This document shows, one piece after another, positions 31,600 through 41,924 of a DNA stretch of 64,000 nucleotides. Under the pieces are notes generated by a model, which saw nothing but the letters and a program-made list of their open reading frames with translations, was not told the DNA's origin and did not search any database. This DNA is from Isochrysis galbana (Eukaryota > Haptophyta > Isochrysidales > Isochrysidaceae), in the NCBI GenBank assembly GCA_018136815.1, contig CM030934.1, forward strand, positions 2,681,070 through 2,745,069, in the 5' to 3' direction. Made by a program: the position numbers and the translations under genes. How positions within the stretch are numbered: position 1 is the first letter of the stretch; each line of letters opens with the position of its first letter.

Positions 31600-34500
31600 T
31601 CAAGCTTGCGCGTGCGGATTGATGGCCTCCTCTCTGTCGCTCATTGAAAGGCTGGGCTCGCGAGCCATTGAACGTCGTTGAGTGGCCCCATCGCCATCTT
31701 CCTCCAACTCGGCAATTCTGGCGAGCAGCCTCGAATTCGTAAGGGACAGGTCTAGGTTCCGACTGCGAAGCTCCGTGATGTCCTCGCGCAGCTCGTCCAA
31801 TTCAGCGTGGATCTCGTAGGACACACCGGAGGACCCATGCGCCTCAATCACTGCACCGAGAGGCGCAGAGCGCGACCTGGTGCCGGAGTTGGTTAGCCGG
31901 CCGGTAGTTGACGCCAAGTCAGGGAAAGCAGCGCGGGCTCCTGACAGCTTCTTCAATCCTGGTGTACTCTGCTCATCGAGTTCCAAGTCCCCTTGGCTCC
32001 CTCGGTACGGGCCAACTCTCAGCGCAGATGACCACCGACTTGGTGAACTCATGATGCGCCTCACGAAGGTCTCCGCAAGTTGTGGAATCTCCTCCGGCGA
32101 CCGTGACGAGCTCGAGGTCGATCTGCTTGGGCGTTTCTGATGCGCTTCGAGCCCGTCCTCCCAAAGCTCATCGAACAGCATGACGTGCCGCCACACAAAA
32201 ATGAAAAATCCGGGTGTCAGCACCCCCGCCAAGAGGACGAGCCACTTTAGCAGCATGAACCCGACGGGCGAGCCCGATTCGTTGAAGGGCCACAGGAACC
32301 AGCCGAGCAAGAGCGCGAGCGTCGTGCGCTCGATGTGCCCGGACAAGAGGAAGGAGAGGACGTGGTCGTCTGAGAAGGCCTTGTCGAGATGGCGCGCGCG
32401 CTTGCACAGGTGGACGCCCACTGCGACGAGAGCCATCTGCTTCACGAGGAGCGCGATCGCGAAGCCGCGCGCCCCCACAGGGACGAGGTCGCACGAAGCG
32501 TGCCAGGTCTGGCTGCCGGCTTCCGCCTCTGGCGTGAACGCCTCGACACGGTAGAACGGCGGCGCCAGGAGCATCCACGCCGCCAGCAGTACCACGTCGA
32601 GCAGCACGAGCGCGCCGACGTACCTGAGGAACTGCCACGGGCTCAACCGAACGTCCCGCAGCGTGGGGTTGATCAAGACGAGTGATACGCGCCAAAGCTT
32701 GAGCACGAGAGGCGCGTACACCAAGGTCATGCCGACGAAGTACAAGCTGACGTGTGCGCGGCATCTGCCGTCCAGCGTCGGGTACCTCCCGGGCTCTCCC
32801 AATGGGATCGCCACGACGGCAGCCGAGTCGTCGAAGTCGAGGACGTCAACGAGGCCGGCGCAAAGCAGAGCGATGCACCCGCTCGCCGTGACAAAGAGGA
32901 ACCACGGTTGTGCGGACTTGATTGCAGCAGTGTCCCAGTAGTGTGCGATCACGCCGCCCGAGCCGACGAAGAAGAGGATGAGCAGCGCGGCAGGAATGAA
33001 AACTATGACCTTGAACGCGATTCCCGGCAGCTCGAGATCAATGAGGGACTTGGCAATGCTCACACCGTCGCAGCTGATGTCATTGAGCCGGGAGAGCACT
33101 CGCTCCGGCGGCAGCAAACGCACGAACGACGGCGTGTACGTGGGCGGCGAAAGGATTTCGGCGCGCAACAGCCACCTCAGAAAGGCGAGAGTGGACACGC
33201 CGGCAGCGCAGTCGCCGCGCTCATAGCGACGCGGTGTCACGATGATCAGCGTGTCGGCCAGAGGGTAGCAGGCCGGTACAGTGTTGTTCTCGATGTGCCA
33301 CGCCGGCGGCTCGTCGTCGGCGCGCTCTTGCACGCACGCAGCGATACTCTCCGCTGACGGTGCGATGACCAATGTTGAGTTGAATGGCGACACGATCGAC
33401 GCAATCGGCACGCCGCCGAGCTCGGGTACGAACGGGACGGCGCCGAGTGAGAAGGGCTGGGCGAGTATGGCCGCGTGCACGCGGCGGCTGCTCGGCTCGA
33501 CGATGCCGCGGCCTCCGGCCTCGAGGGCGGCGAGCGTCGCCATGGGGAGGTGCCTCCGGATCTCATGCTCCAGCAGGTGGCTGGTGTCGGAGCCGGCAGC
33601 CTCGCCGACCAGGCGGATCTCCCGGTGCTCGCCGATGGCCGACGCGTGGGGCTCGGTGCCCATCCACGCGTTGAGCGCGACCAGGCGCGGGTCCAGCCAT
33701 CGCGTGAGGTTCCCGCTCAGCACGGCTGCGAGGGCACGCAGATCGAGCACGAGCTCCTGGCCCGCGAGCGTGCAGGGCCCATCCGAGCTGACGTCGCACA
33801 TGGAGTAGGCCACGGCGACCGCCCCCAACCGGAACGGGACCACCACGACGGCGTCATCCGCCTGCGTAGCGGTCAGCTCGTCGTCGTTGATGATGCCGAA
33901 ATCGAGCGCTCCCGCCTCAACCTGCGCCCGCACCTCCTCCCCGCTCGAGGCCTCGTACGACACGATTGAGGCCTCATACGTCGCCACGCGCTGCAGCATG
34001 TCAGACCGCACCCACTCGGCGCCGGCGCCTCGCACCACCCCTCTGCCGGTGTACACCCTCGCACCGTCGCACGTGACGTCCGTCTCCAGGCGGTCGACCA
34101 CCAGCTGCGCCATGCGACCGGAGAGGGCCACGTAGCCCTCCGTGTGCGCCTGCATCTTGGCGGCGTCGGAGGCGAGGAACCACCTCCAGAACGCGGCGGT
34201 CTCGCGCACTCGAGCACACTCGTCGACCCCATCGTCCAGCGGATCGGAAGTCGTGTTTGTGCGCAGCGCCACGTACGTCAGCCCGCAGATCGGCCACGCC
34301 GACGCACTCTGAGCACCCGTCAGATCCATCGTGAGCGGCGCATCGTCGGCGCCGCCGTTTCCGAAGTCGCCGCCGAGCTCGATCAGCGCGTCCTGCACGC
34401 TCTCGGCGGAGGCAGCCAGCGTGATGCCGGAGGCGCCGCTCCGCAGCGCCACGGCGGACAGCGAGAGCTCTTGCACCTCGGCGAGCGACGCGTACCCGAT

Positions 34501-34998
34501 GGAGAATGGCTGGCCCAGCACACAGAGGGCCGTCGTCTGCTCGGCGCTCGTGCACGTCTGAAGGCTGGCGTTGGACCCGCCCCCGCCAGCGGGCATCGCG
34601 GTCGCGCCCTCGTCCGGGCGCGCAAACTTGGCGAGGGCTCGGCGGAAGACGCGGGTGGCGCCCGAGCCGTCGCGCCGCTCGAGGACCCGGATCCCGGCAG
34701 CTGGCAGCTTGCCCAGGCTCGCCAGCCCCGGGTTGAGCTGAGCAATGCGTGTGTCGTCCCAGCTCGTCAGCCTCCCGCCGAAGATCTCGGCGAGCAGCTC
34801 GCGCGTGAGCACGAGAGAGGGATCGGCGGCCGTGGCGTTTGGGAGGTTGTAGACGGGCACGAGCGCCCACGCGATGGCCGGGTACTGCCGTATCCGCTCT
34901 GGCTGTGAGTGTGTGGTGTGTGTGAGGTTGTGGTGGTCGGTCTCGATCCAGTCGATCCTCTCCACCGCATCCTCGCCCGCTCCACACGACGAGAGCGA
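31600..34998 (-). CDS. PstS-like ectodomain fused to a class C GPCR-like seven-helix domain (5' end in gap)
   Basis: A cell-surface receptor by architecture. Two periplasmic-binding-protein repeats of the PstS type come first: repeat 1 (about 34890-34300) has VPVYNLPN, IFGGRLTSWDD and the RRDGSGATRVF phosphate-loop-like motif; repeat 2 (about 33970-33250) has VLSGNLTRWLDPRLVALN and a degenerate GSDTSHLL. After a juxtamembrane Cys-containing segment come seven hydrophobic helices between about 33020 and 32170 (KVIVFIPAALLILFFVGSGG; PWFLFVTASGCIALLCAGLV; ... LVLLAGVLTPGFFIFVWRHV), laid out like GABA-B/class C receptors. The cytosolic tail is Ser-rich with a coiled coil (LDELREDITELRSRNLDLSL), as in GABA-B dimers. 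At least 1,132 residues. The signal peptide and start are missing: the frame enters the N gap, and what lies beyond is low complexity. Ligand identity (phosphate or other) is inference. Confidence 0.85.
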   Translation of the reverse strand, partial: SLSSCGAGEDAVERIDWIETDHHNLTHTTHSQPERIRQYPAIAWALVPVYNLPNATAADPSLVLTRELLAEIFGGRLTSWDDTRIAQLNPGLASLGKLPAAGIRVLERRDGSGATRVFRRALAKFARPDEGATAMPAGGGGSNASLQTCTSAEQTTALCVLGQPFSIGYASLAEVQELSLSAVALRSGASGITLAASAESVQDALIELGGDFGNGGADDAPLTMDLTGAQSASAWPICGLTYVALRTNTTSDPLDDGVDECARVRETAAFWRWFLASDAAKMQAHTEGYVALSGRMAQLVVDRLETDVTCDGARVYTGRGVVRGAGAEWVRSDMLQRVATYEASIVSYEASSGEEVRAQVEAGALDFGIINDDELTATQADDAVVVVPFRLGAVAVAYSMCDVSSDGPCTLAGQELVLDLRALAAVLSGNLTRWLDPRLVALNAWMGTEPHASAIGEHREIRLVGEAAGSDTSHLLEHEIRRHLPMATLAALEAGGRGIVEPSSRRVHAAILAQPFSLGAVPFVPELGGVPIASIVSPFNSTLVIAPSAESIAACVQERADDEPPAWHIENNTVPACYPLADTLIIVTPRRYERGDCAAGVSTLAFLRWLLRAEILSPPTYTPSFVRLLPPERVLSRLNDISCDGVSIAKSLIDLELPGIAFKVIVFIPAALLILFFVGSGGVIAHYWDTAAIKSAQPWFLFVTASGCIALLCAGLVDVLDFDDSAAVVAIPLGEPGRYPTLDGRCRAHVSLYFVGMTLVYAPLVLKLWRVSLVLINPTLRDVRLSPWQFLRYVGALVLLDVVLLAAWMLLAPPFYRVEAFTPEAEAGSQTWHASCDLVPVGARGFAIALLVKQMALVAVGVHLCKRARHLDKAFSDDHVLSFLLSGHIERTTLALLLGWFLWPFNESGSPVGFMLLKWLVLLAGVLTPGFFIFVWRHVMLFDELWEDGLEAHQKRPSRSTSSSSRSPEEIPQLAETFVRRIMSSPSRWSSALRVGPYRGSQGDLELDEQSTPGLKKLSGARAAFPDLASTTGRLTNSGTRSRSAPLGAVIEAHGSSGVSYEIHAELDELREDITELRSRNLDLSLTNSRLLARIAELEEDGDGATQRRSMAREPSLSMSDREEAINPHAQA

Positions 34999-35098
34999 NN
35001 NNNNNNNNNNNNNNNNNNNNNNNNNNNNNNNNNNNNNNNNNNNNNNNNNNNNNNNNNNNNNNNNNNNNNNNNNNNNNNNNNNNNNNNNNNNNNNNNNN
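34999..35098. other. assembly gap (100 N)
   Basis: Exactly 100 N, the usual placeholder for a gap of unknown size. It removes the 5' end of the PstS/GPCR gene. Confidence 0.99.
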
Positions 35099-36110
35099 GA
35101 GGGAGAGCTGGCAGAGCGCGTGGTGGTCGGAGAGGGGAGCGTGAGAGAGAGAGAGAGAAGGGAGGAAGAGGGTGGTGTAGGCCTGGGCGGCGTGACGAAA
35201 GAGAGGGGTGGAGAGGGTGAGGCCGGAGCCGGTGAGGGCAGACATGGAGAGCGAGCGAGGAGCGCTTCTGCCCCTCGAGGGGAGAGAGAGAGAGAGAGAC
35301 GGCCCCTCTCCCTTCGCCCTCCCTCTGCCTCCCCTCTCACAGCCCCTCTCCCTCTCTCTCTTCTCTTCTCTTCTCTCTCTTCTCTCTCTTGTCTCTCTCC
35401 CCCCCCCTCCTCCCTCTCTCTCCCTCTCTCGGGGGCACCTCTGCTCTCTCTCTCTCCCCTCTTCTTCTCTCTCTCTCTCTCCTCTCCTCGTGGAGTTCCC
35501 TCGCTCCACACTGTCCCCCCCCCCCTTCTCCTCTCTCCTCTCTCTCTCCTCCTCCCCCCCTTCCCCCAATTCTTCCCGCTTCTCGATCTTTCTCTCCCTC
35601 CCCCCAACGCCCCCTCTCTCCTCCTCCCTCTCCTCCCTCGCCCTCGCCCTCTCCTCCTCCTCCCCCTCCCCTTCTCTTCCCCCTTTCCCCCCCCTCTTCC
35701 CTCTCTCCCCCCCCCCCCCCCTCTCTCTCTCTCGCGGACCAAGACGACCCCCGCTCTCTCCCCTCCCCCGCGCGGGGGAAGTCCCCCCCCCCCCCCCCCA
35801 CGCCGCCCCCCCGCCGCCCTTCCTTTTGCGCCAAAAGAAGAACTTGACTCTCTCATTCCCACCGCCAACCCTCTCTTCCCCCCCCCTTTCCTCTCTCTCT
35901 CTCTCTCCTCTCTCTCTCCTCTCCCTCTCCTCTCTCTCCCTTCCCATAAAGTAGAGAGAGCATGAACCCCCTCTTCTCTTCTCTCCCCACCCCCAATCAT
36001 CTCTCTCTCCTCTCCTGCGCCCTCTCTCCCCCCCTCCTCCCCCCCACCCTCTCTCTCTCTCTCTCTCTCTCTCTCCCCCTCTCCCTCTGCAACGAAACCG
36101 CTCCATTTCT
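35099..36110. repeat. CT-rich low-complexity tract
   Basis: About 1 kb almost purely C and T on the plus strand, with CTCTCT runs and long C homopolymers. Long frames on both strands are artefacts of composition (Ser/Leu/Pro or Arg/Glu/Gly only). On the receptor gene's coding strand this is a GA tract. Collapsed or mis-sized repeats here probably caused the adjacent gap. Confidence 0.8.
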
Positions 36111-37524
36111 CTGAGGTGCGCTCCACTTTCATTCAGATCTCTCGTCGAGCCCGGCGCGAGATGGCGATCTCGACCGCCTCCCCCCGCGCGGGCAGCCGCG
36201 GAGTCGACCGCCTTCCTCCCAAATCTCAGCGGCGTCTCGGCCCGTTTCCTTCCCAAGGCGGTCTCCCCCCCCCCGCGCGCGCCCCTGCCGGCCGCAGTCT
36301 CGGAGTGCCACGTGACCGTTTTGGATACCCTCGATGATCTCCGGCGGAGCACCGGGTGCCAGATCACATCTCCCCGAGCCCCCTCCGCTGGGGGAGGAGC
36401 GATCTCCCCCCATCGGCAGCAGGGAGCTCGGGTCCCAGATCACATCTCCCCCCCTCCCCCCCCCGCGCGGGAGGACGGAGCTCGCGGGCGGCAGCGAGCC
36501 GCGCTCGGCCTTTCTCTCTCCGCTCGAAGGGGTCGTGCAACTAACTTTATAGCCGGCTGCGAGGGAGCGGCGCGCCGGCGCCACTCTCCTCCGCCCTCAC
36601 GGCCTCACGGCTCACGGCCTCACGGCCTCACGGCCTGCTGCCTCTCCTCTGCTCGGGGCACCCCGCCGAGGGCGGCCCCGCCGGTGGCGTGGCCTCGCCC
36701 GAAGCGCTCTCGTGCGCTCTGGCGAGTGTTTCAGCCTTTTCGATTGCCGCGGCTTGTCCCATCCTCTGTCTTCTGTAGTATTCAGGCCTTTCTGGCGTGA
36801 GGCGTGAATATTTTTCTGCATGCGGCATGAGCATGAGCACGAGCCTTCATCGTCATATACGCCGAGGTGTTGTAAAATTATACAGGGCCGGGGGGCCAGG
36901 GCCCCCCGCGCGGTATCTGAGTGTCGAGCCCCCTCCGGTACATATCTTTTAAGAGTAGTCGCGTAGCAGTATGGATGTACGGATCCTGATTTTTTGCGAC
37001 ACTGGGATCTTGAATTCATAATTCATACTCCCAGCTCCTAGTGTGAAGATACCGATACCGATGGGGGCAAGCGAGTGGATGGCCGGCCGGACTTGGCCCG
37101 AGCCGACCGACGGGGCTAGGGGATAGACCAATTTTGGACGAGTCCTCAGTATGTCGCATTCGCGATCGACCTCGTCCGCGGCCTTCGACTTTACTCGTTA
37201 GTCGTTCTTTACTCGATAGGCGTTCTACGCACCGCTCGTAACTCGTAACTCATCACTCGCTCCTTCCCTGTTTGCGCCTCCTTGTGCCTTGTGGCCCGTG
37301 CACTCTGATTCCAGCAGGCCTGGTCCTTGTGCTTCGCGATCGCCTGGGTCCCTCCTTGCCGCGCTTTCCCCCGCGCTCGCCCTCGTTTTTCGTCGCAGGT
37401 GTTCGCCGTCGTGGGTTTTCCCCCAGCGGTTAGCCTACCCCCCGCGCCCTTGTTGTCATCAGTGCCTCCGATGTCCGTTAGGCTCTCTTCTTTCCTCGCG
37501 GGACGCTCGATCCTAGCAGGGGGG
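36111..37524. other. intergenic with small repeats
   Basis: No gene. It contains a direct repeat of CCAGATCACATCTCCCC (36358 and 36437), a short minisatellite of GGCCTCACG units (about 36596-36645), and at 37155 a partial copy of the LTR start (TGTCGCATTCGCGATCGACC). Near 37480-37524 the sequence resembles the polypurine end that precedes the LTR at 28878. Confidence 0.5.
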
Positions 37525-38385
37525 TGTCGCATTCGCGAGTCGACACTCGTTAGGCTTCTCTCTTCTCTTCGTCGTTCGGCATTTATCGTTATAATTCTCT
37601 CGTTCTCGTTCTCGGTCAAAAAGCTTCGCTTGGACGCATAGGCATAGGGTCTTGGGTTGTGGAGCGTTCTCTCTCTTTCTCTCGAAAGAGAAGGAAGTTT
37701 CCCCACCCTTCTCCCTCCTAGGCGCCTCGCAAATAGGTTTAATTCGCTATCTTCTCCACGTTTCTCTATCTACTGCAGTGATTGCAATCAGGTTTAATTT
37801 GCAATCTCATCGCATCTCCCCCTTAGGCACACCGCACTTCTCTCGTCTTATTCGGTAAGTCTTTTGGAATCCTGTGCGGCAGGATTGCCCCTCGTTTCCG
37901 TTATGGTGCGATTCCCCTTCCAGACGGGATCGCCGACAGATCGCCTTCTGATCGTCGTCCGTCGTCGTCTGGCCGGAGTGTTTGGGTTTGATTTTAGTCG
38001 AGTTATGTGAGAAAGTCGTGGGGCGAGAGTCGGAGTGTTTTCCTGGGTGTCGTTGTCCGTCGTCCTGTCGTCAGTCGTCATCCGTCGTCGCTCTCGCTCT
38101 CGTCGCTCTCGCTCTCGTAACACTCATACCAAACAACCTCGCCTCTCCTCACCAGCCCCTGCCATCACAGCCCTCCTCTCACTCGCCCTCGCCTCTCGCC
38201 GCTCGTTCGATGTCGCTTTCGCCGCCGTCCTCGCCCTCGCTCAAGCCCGCCTGCCCGCCTTCCTCTGCTGACGGGCTTCAGCCCGTCAGCACCTCCGAAG
38301 TCGTCTCCCTCGCCGCGCCTGCCGCCGGCTTGGCCCCTTCCTCATTGCCCTCAGGCCCTAAGGGCCTTCCCAATTCGTCAGGGCG
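37525..38385 (+). mobile_element. LTR (37525-38126), leader and gag start of a Ty3/gypsy-like element
   Basis: The LTR copy is 602 bp, TGTCGCATTCGCGA...CTCGTAACACTCA, matching 467-1070 over its length. It is preceded by CTAGCAGGGGGG (polypurine-like) and followed by TACCAAACAACC, a leader, and from 38211 a gag-like start (MSLSPPSSPSLKPACPPSS) that matches the minus-strand start near 28210 and the fragment at 4832-5010. The element is broken: it stops at about 38385, where inverted LINE sequence begins. Having polypurine-type sequence before and gag after the same LTR is unusual (see findings). Confidence 0.7.
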
Positions 38386-38590
38386 GGAGGATCATGTCAA
38401 CATCACTGTCAGTCAAGGGGGCGGCCTGTGAGCGCTTCGGCTCCGGCGGCTTGGGGCGGCCCCGGTGGGGCGTCGTGGCGGCGGGGGGCTGGGAGGTGGG
38501 AGCGGTCGGCGCGCGCTCCATCGCTAAAACTATAACAATATTTTTTTTGACGCAACAGTCGCATTACTACTTGAAAAAAAAATTTTTTTA
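38386..38590 (-). mobile_element. LINE family A 5' end fragment
   Basis: The minus strand carries the leader (ATTGTTATAGTTTTAGCG) and the first 45 or so codons of ORF1 starting at about 38522. Upstream of the leader is AAGTAGTAATGCGACTGTTG, also present at 39740, which extends the family's 5' UTR. Confidence 0.75.
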
Positions 38591-38635
38591 ACAAATTTTT
38601 ATGGGTCGCGGCGCGGCAAAGGAACGGAACTAGCG

Positions 38636-39760
38636 CTAACTCAAGACAGGACTCCCTGCCGCGGCAAGCGCAAGCACCCTTCCCCCTTGTGCCACCCAGC
38701 TCTTCACTAGCTTTCTACCTGCGCTAGCTGGAGCGCCCCTCCCTCCACACTCAAACAGCCCCCCACGCCAGGATCCTGTTTTGGTCTCGCAGGCAAGGGG
38801 GCCTAATGGGAGGGAGAGGAGCAACTCCTCAGAGAGGAGCTGTGGGGAAGGAGATGTCTGAGTGGGGGCGCTATACCCTTGCGCTAGGCATGGGCAGCGA
38901 CGCCGCCTCAAGACATATCCTCCCTCTTCTCTTAAGTCGAAATTTTTGGTGCTTGAAACAGAGGGCGAGGGGGGTTGTGCTTCTTGGGTTGCTTGTAGTT
39001 CCAAGAGGGAGTGGGAGAGGGAGTGAAGTGTTGGAAGAGGGCCCAAGGCAGGGCACTGAGTTGTAGGTGATTGTGGCCCACAAGAGTGGGGTGAAAACGA
39101 GAGGTGTATCAACATGAGTCTTGAGTTGAAATTTTTGGTGCTTTGAACAGAGGGCGAGGGGGGTCGTGCTACTTGGGTTGGTTGTAGAGGGAAGGGAGAG
39201 TGGGAGAGGGAGTCAAGTGTTGAAGGAGTGCCCAAGGCAGGGCACTGAGTTGTAGGTTCTTGTGGCCCAAAGGAGCGGGGTGAAAACGAGAAGTGACTCA
39301 ACATGGAAAACAGAGGCTTAGGGTGCTCTCCGTAGGAGATTGATGGTTGTGAAGTGCCCTCCCATGTTGGGTGCACTGATGGTAGAGGTTTCCACCATGG
39401 GAAGGGCAGCTGAGCTGCCCTCCCACATGAGGTGCTCTTGGGGTGGGAGGGTTTCCCACTGTTGGAGGGGGTCTCCAAGACCCCCTGCATGCTACGCAGA
39501 GCCATGGTGGCAACCTGTTCGGTGCCAGTGCTCGCCACCCCGCGCGCTTGCGCGGGTGTGGTTTGGATGGGCTGGATGGGCTTTGAGAGGGCTTTCTGAC
39601 GAGCCGCCTCGGGCGGCGTGGGGCGTCCCAGGTGGGGCGCGGTGGCGAGGGTCGCCTGGGGCTCGGGAGCGGTCGCGGCACGCTCCATAGGTCAAACTAT
39701 AACAATAGTTTTTGACAGTCGCATTACTACTTGAACGCCCCACCCCCAAAAAATGAAGAA
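38636..39760 (-). mobile_element. LINE 5' fragment with an expanded ORF1-like frame (350 aa)
   Basis: On the minus strand the leader CAAAAACTATTGTTATAGTT and ATG at 39688 begin a frame of 350 codons (MERAATAPEPQATLATAPHL). The first 110 residues follow family A ORF1. The rest is Ser/Pro/Thr-rich and contains a 189-bp tandem duplication (see next entry) and no CCCH fingers. Just upstream, at about 39875-39770, is a second, family B-like leader and start (CAACTAAGTGTTACTTGG, MEACSSPWC). It is probably a rearranged non-autonomous derivative, though the long intact frame is notable. Confidence 0.55.
38934..39305. repeat. tandem duplication, 2 x about 189 bp
   Basis: The landmark GAAATTTTTGGTGC recurs at 38939 and 39128, and GCCCAAGGCAGGGCACTGAG near the end of each unit. 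The units differ by scattered substitutions and a few indels that together keep the minus-strand frame open, so the duplicated segment could be translated. Confidence 0.8.
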
Positions 39761-39880
39761 GAAGACACTAACGACACGTATCTGGCCGGCCGCCTGGTGG
39801 CGCAGGAAGGAGCGTACTAGGGCACCAGGGACTGGAACACGCCTCCATTGCAACCAAGTAACACTTAGTTGAACTAGTAC

Positions 39881-40292
39881 GTAAAAAGAGCGAGGCGGCA
39901 TATTGAGAGAAACGCGGCACAACTGCAACCATACAGTTCGCATTGCCCGCATTTGAAATGACAAAGCACGATGATATTTCCAGACCGCCCATGCTCGCAA
40001 TGCACGATGAACAAAACGCGCCGTGCAAGAAGCCGCATGAGCATGCGGACAATAATAAAGGGCGCCACGACGGCGGGCTAGACACCACCAACCAACATCG
40101 CAGAGAAGTTGCGACACCAGCGCCCGGCAGCCGCGAAACGAAGATCTGACCCCTGCGTGCGTGAGACGCAAGACCGACGGATACAATATCCCGTGCCACA
40201 CATTGTGGTGAGCTTCACACCTATGCCACAGCATTACACCCCTTCTCCAGCCATCCAGACTTCTCAAAATCCCATGGACTCCGGCAATGCGC
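39881..40292. other. intergenic, no gene recognised
   Basis: Lies between LINE debris and the small minus-strand gene at 40293. Composition is more even than elsewhere; no domain or repeat is recognised. It presumably holds that gene's 3' UTR. Confidence 0.4.
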
Positions 40293-40568
40293 TCACTCTA
40301 AAGGCTTGGTCACGTCTGGCTGCCTGATCGAGCCGTCCTTCATCAGCCACGCTCCGTTTCCCATCACCCGAGCTACGTCGTCGGGCAATGGCTTCGGCTT
40401 AGCTGCCTCCTCCTGCGCCTCAAAGTAGTAACACACGCCGAGTACAGCGGCGCACAGCCCCCACATGGCGTAGGTGGTGAAGCCGATCTTGTTGGACGTC
40501 GACGACGGGGGCAGCAGAAACGAGCGCGCCTGGCGCGGCCGGCGCGACGCCCACTGCGCCCGCAGCAT
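40293..40568 (-). CDS. small single-pass membrane protein, probably mitochondrial (91 aa)
   Basis: I do not recognise the family. The N-terminus (MLRAQWASRRPRQARSFLLP) is Arg-rich with no acidic residue, like a mitochondrial presequence. One hydrophobic helix (IGFTTYAMWGLCAAVLGVCY) follows at about residues 28-48, then a hydrophilic tail with LPDDVARVMGNGAWLMKDGS. Size and layout resemble small accessory subunits of respiratory complexes or assembly factors, but that is a guess. Codon composition and the compact intact frame favour a real host gene, and the flanks are non-coding. An upstream exon cannot be ruled out. Confidence 0.55.
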   Translation of the reverse strand: MLRAQWASRRPRQARSFLLPPSSTSNKIGFTTYAMWGLCAAVLGVCYYFEAQEEAAKPKPLPDDVARVMGNGAWLMKDGSIRQPDVTKPLE

Positions 40569-41019
40569 CCAGCTGTGGGGCTGCCTTGCGGGGCTTCCTC
40601 AGCTGTGGGGTCTGCCTTCCCCCCCCCCCCGACCCTTCCGCCCGCGCCGCGCGGCCGGCCGCCCCACCGACGGAAGAAGAATACAGGTGGGGGGGGGGGG
40701 GGTTCTTTCTTCTGCCCGGAGCGAGTTTAACCTTATTTCTTACCCATGTTCTAAAAGTAGAAAGTAGCACGCGCAACCAACGATGTGAAGGGCGGTGTCG
40801 TCACGTTGATGGTGGGCTGCTTGCTGCTCTGGGCACGCGGCGGGTGGTGGCTCGCGGCAACCTGGATGGTCGTGGTCCCTAGATGAGGGCGCTGCGGTTC
40901 GGTTGCGGTTGCGGAGGTGTCGTTCCGTCAAATGTGGGACATGAGTCGAATTGAGCGATCGAATGTCCACAGTTGTACACATAGCGTTATTTTAAAATTA
41001 AATGTAGACTAGCGTAACA
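40569..41019. other. intergenic, no gene recognised
   Basis: Upstream of the small membrane-protein gene. It contains C and G homopolymer runs (40620, 40690) and a TTATTTTAAAATTAAATG AT-rich patch near 40985, just before the tandem array. Confidence 0.4.
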
Positions 41020-41640
41020 TTCCCTGCTCTTCGCGACGCGTGTCCCCCCGGAGGGCGCCGTGTCGGCGCTTTTCGATTGTGATTACTTGTAACTGTGGGC
41101 ACGGCGCGATGTGCATCGGTCACCCCGCGGGGGCGCCGTGCGCCGTGCGTGCGCATAGAAACTTTTTCCCCTAAGGCCCACATTAACGTAAAGTAGCCGT
41201 ATACGAGATGTTTCGTTGCGCAGCACGTGTGATTACTTGCAATCATTGTGCACGCCGTGCGTATGCGCATCGGCTCCCCCCCCCCCCCTCGCGAGGGCGC
41301 CGTGCGTGCGCATAGAAACTTTTTCCCCTAAGGCCCACATTAACGTAAAGTAGCCATACGATGTTTCGTTTACGCAGCACGTGTGATTACTTGCAATCAT
41401 TGTGCACGCCGTGCGTATGCGCATCGACTCCCCCCCTCGCGAGGGCGCCGTGCGTGCGCATAGAAACTTTTTCTTTTTCCCCTAAGGCCCACATTAACGT
41501 AAAGTAGCCATATACGAGATGTTTCGTTTGCGCAGCACGTGTGATTACTTGCAATCATTGTGCACGCCGTGCGTATGCACATCGGCTCCCCCCCCCCGCG
41601 GGGGCGCCGTGCGTGCGCATAGAAACTTCCAGGAAGGTGC
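41020..41640. repeat. tandem repeat array, four units of about 147-159 bp
   Basis: The landmark GTGCGCATAGAAACTTTTTC recurs, starting at about 41149, 41307, 41454 and (diverged) 41613, giving spacings of 158, 147 and 159. Each unit also has a C-run, a GAGGGCGCCGTGCGTGCGC GC box, CCTAAGGCCCACATTAACG and TGTGATTACTTGCAATCATT. The first and last units are the most diverged, as expected at array edges. No open frame spans it; it looks like satellite DNA. Confidence 0.85.
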
Positions 41641-41924
41641 ACGCCGTGCGTTCACTCTTTCCGCGGGGGAACTCTGGACGCAGAGGCGGTCGGGAACCGT
41701 GGGGGCACCCCCTGGGACCGGGGAAAATATTACCGTATACTGCGAAAACACTAACGTAAACAACTGATAGGTCTTGGGGTCTCTCCCCTCCCCCGGGTCC
41801 CCTCCCCCGGGTCCCCTCCTCCCCCTCTCATCGACCTACCAGAGAGAGAAGGCTCCTACTGCCTGCCTCCCTCCTCCCTCCTCGCTCACCCTCCAGCTCT
41901 CTCCTCGCCCTCGTCTTCCTCACG

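Noticed and set aside
35099-36132. Very long open frames on both strands (up to about 1,500 codons) through the CT-rich tract and the N gap
   Set aside because: The extra length is purely compositional (Arg/Glu/Gly or Ser/Leu/Pro) and includes the unknown gap. Only the part from 34998 downward has domain content.
41020-41640. CRISPR-like array
   Set aside because: Units are about 150 bp and near-identical throughout with no unique spacers; this is a simple tandem repeat in a eukaryotic genome.
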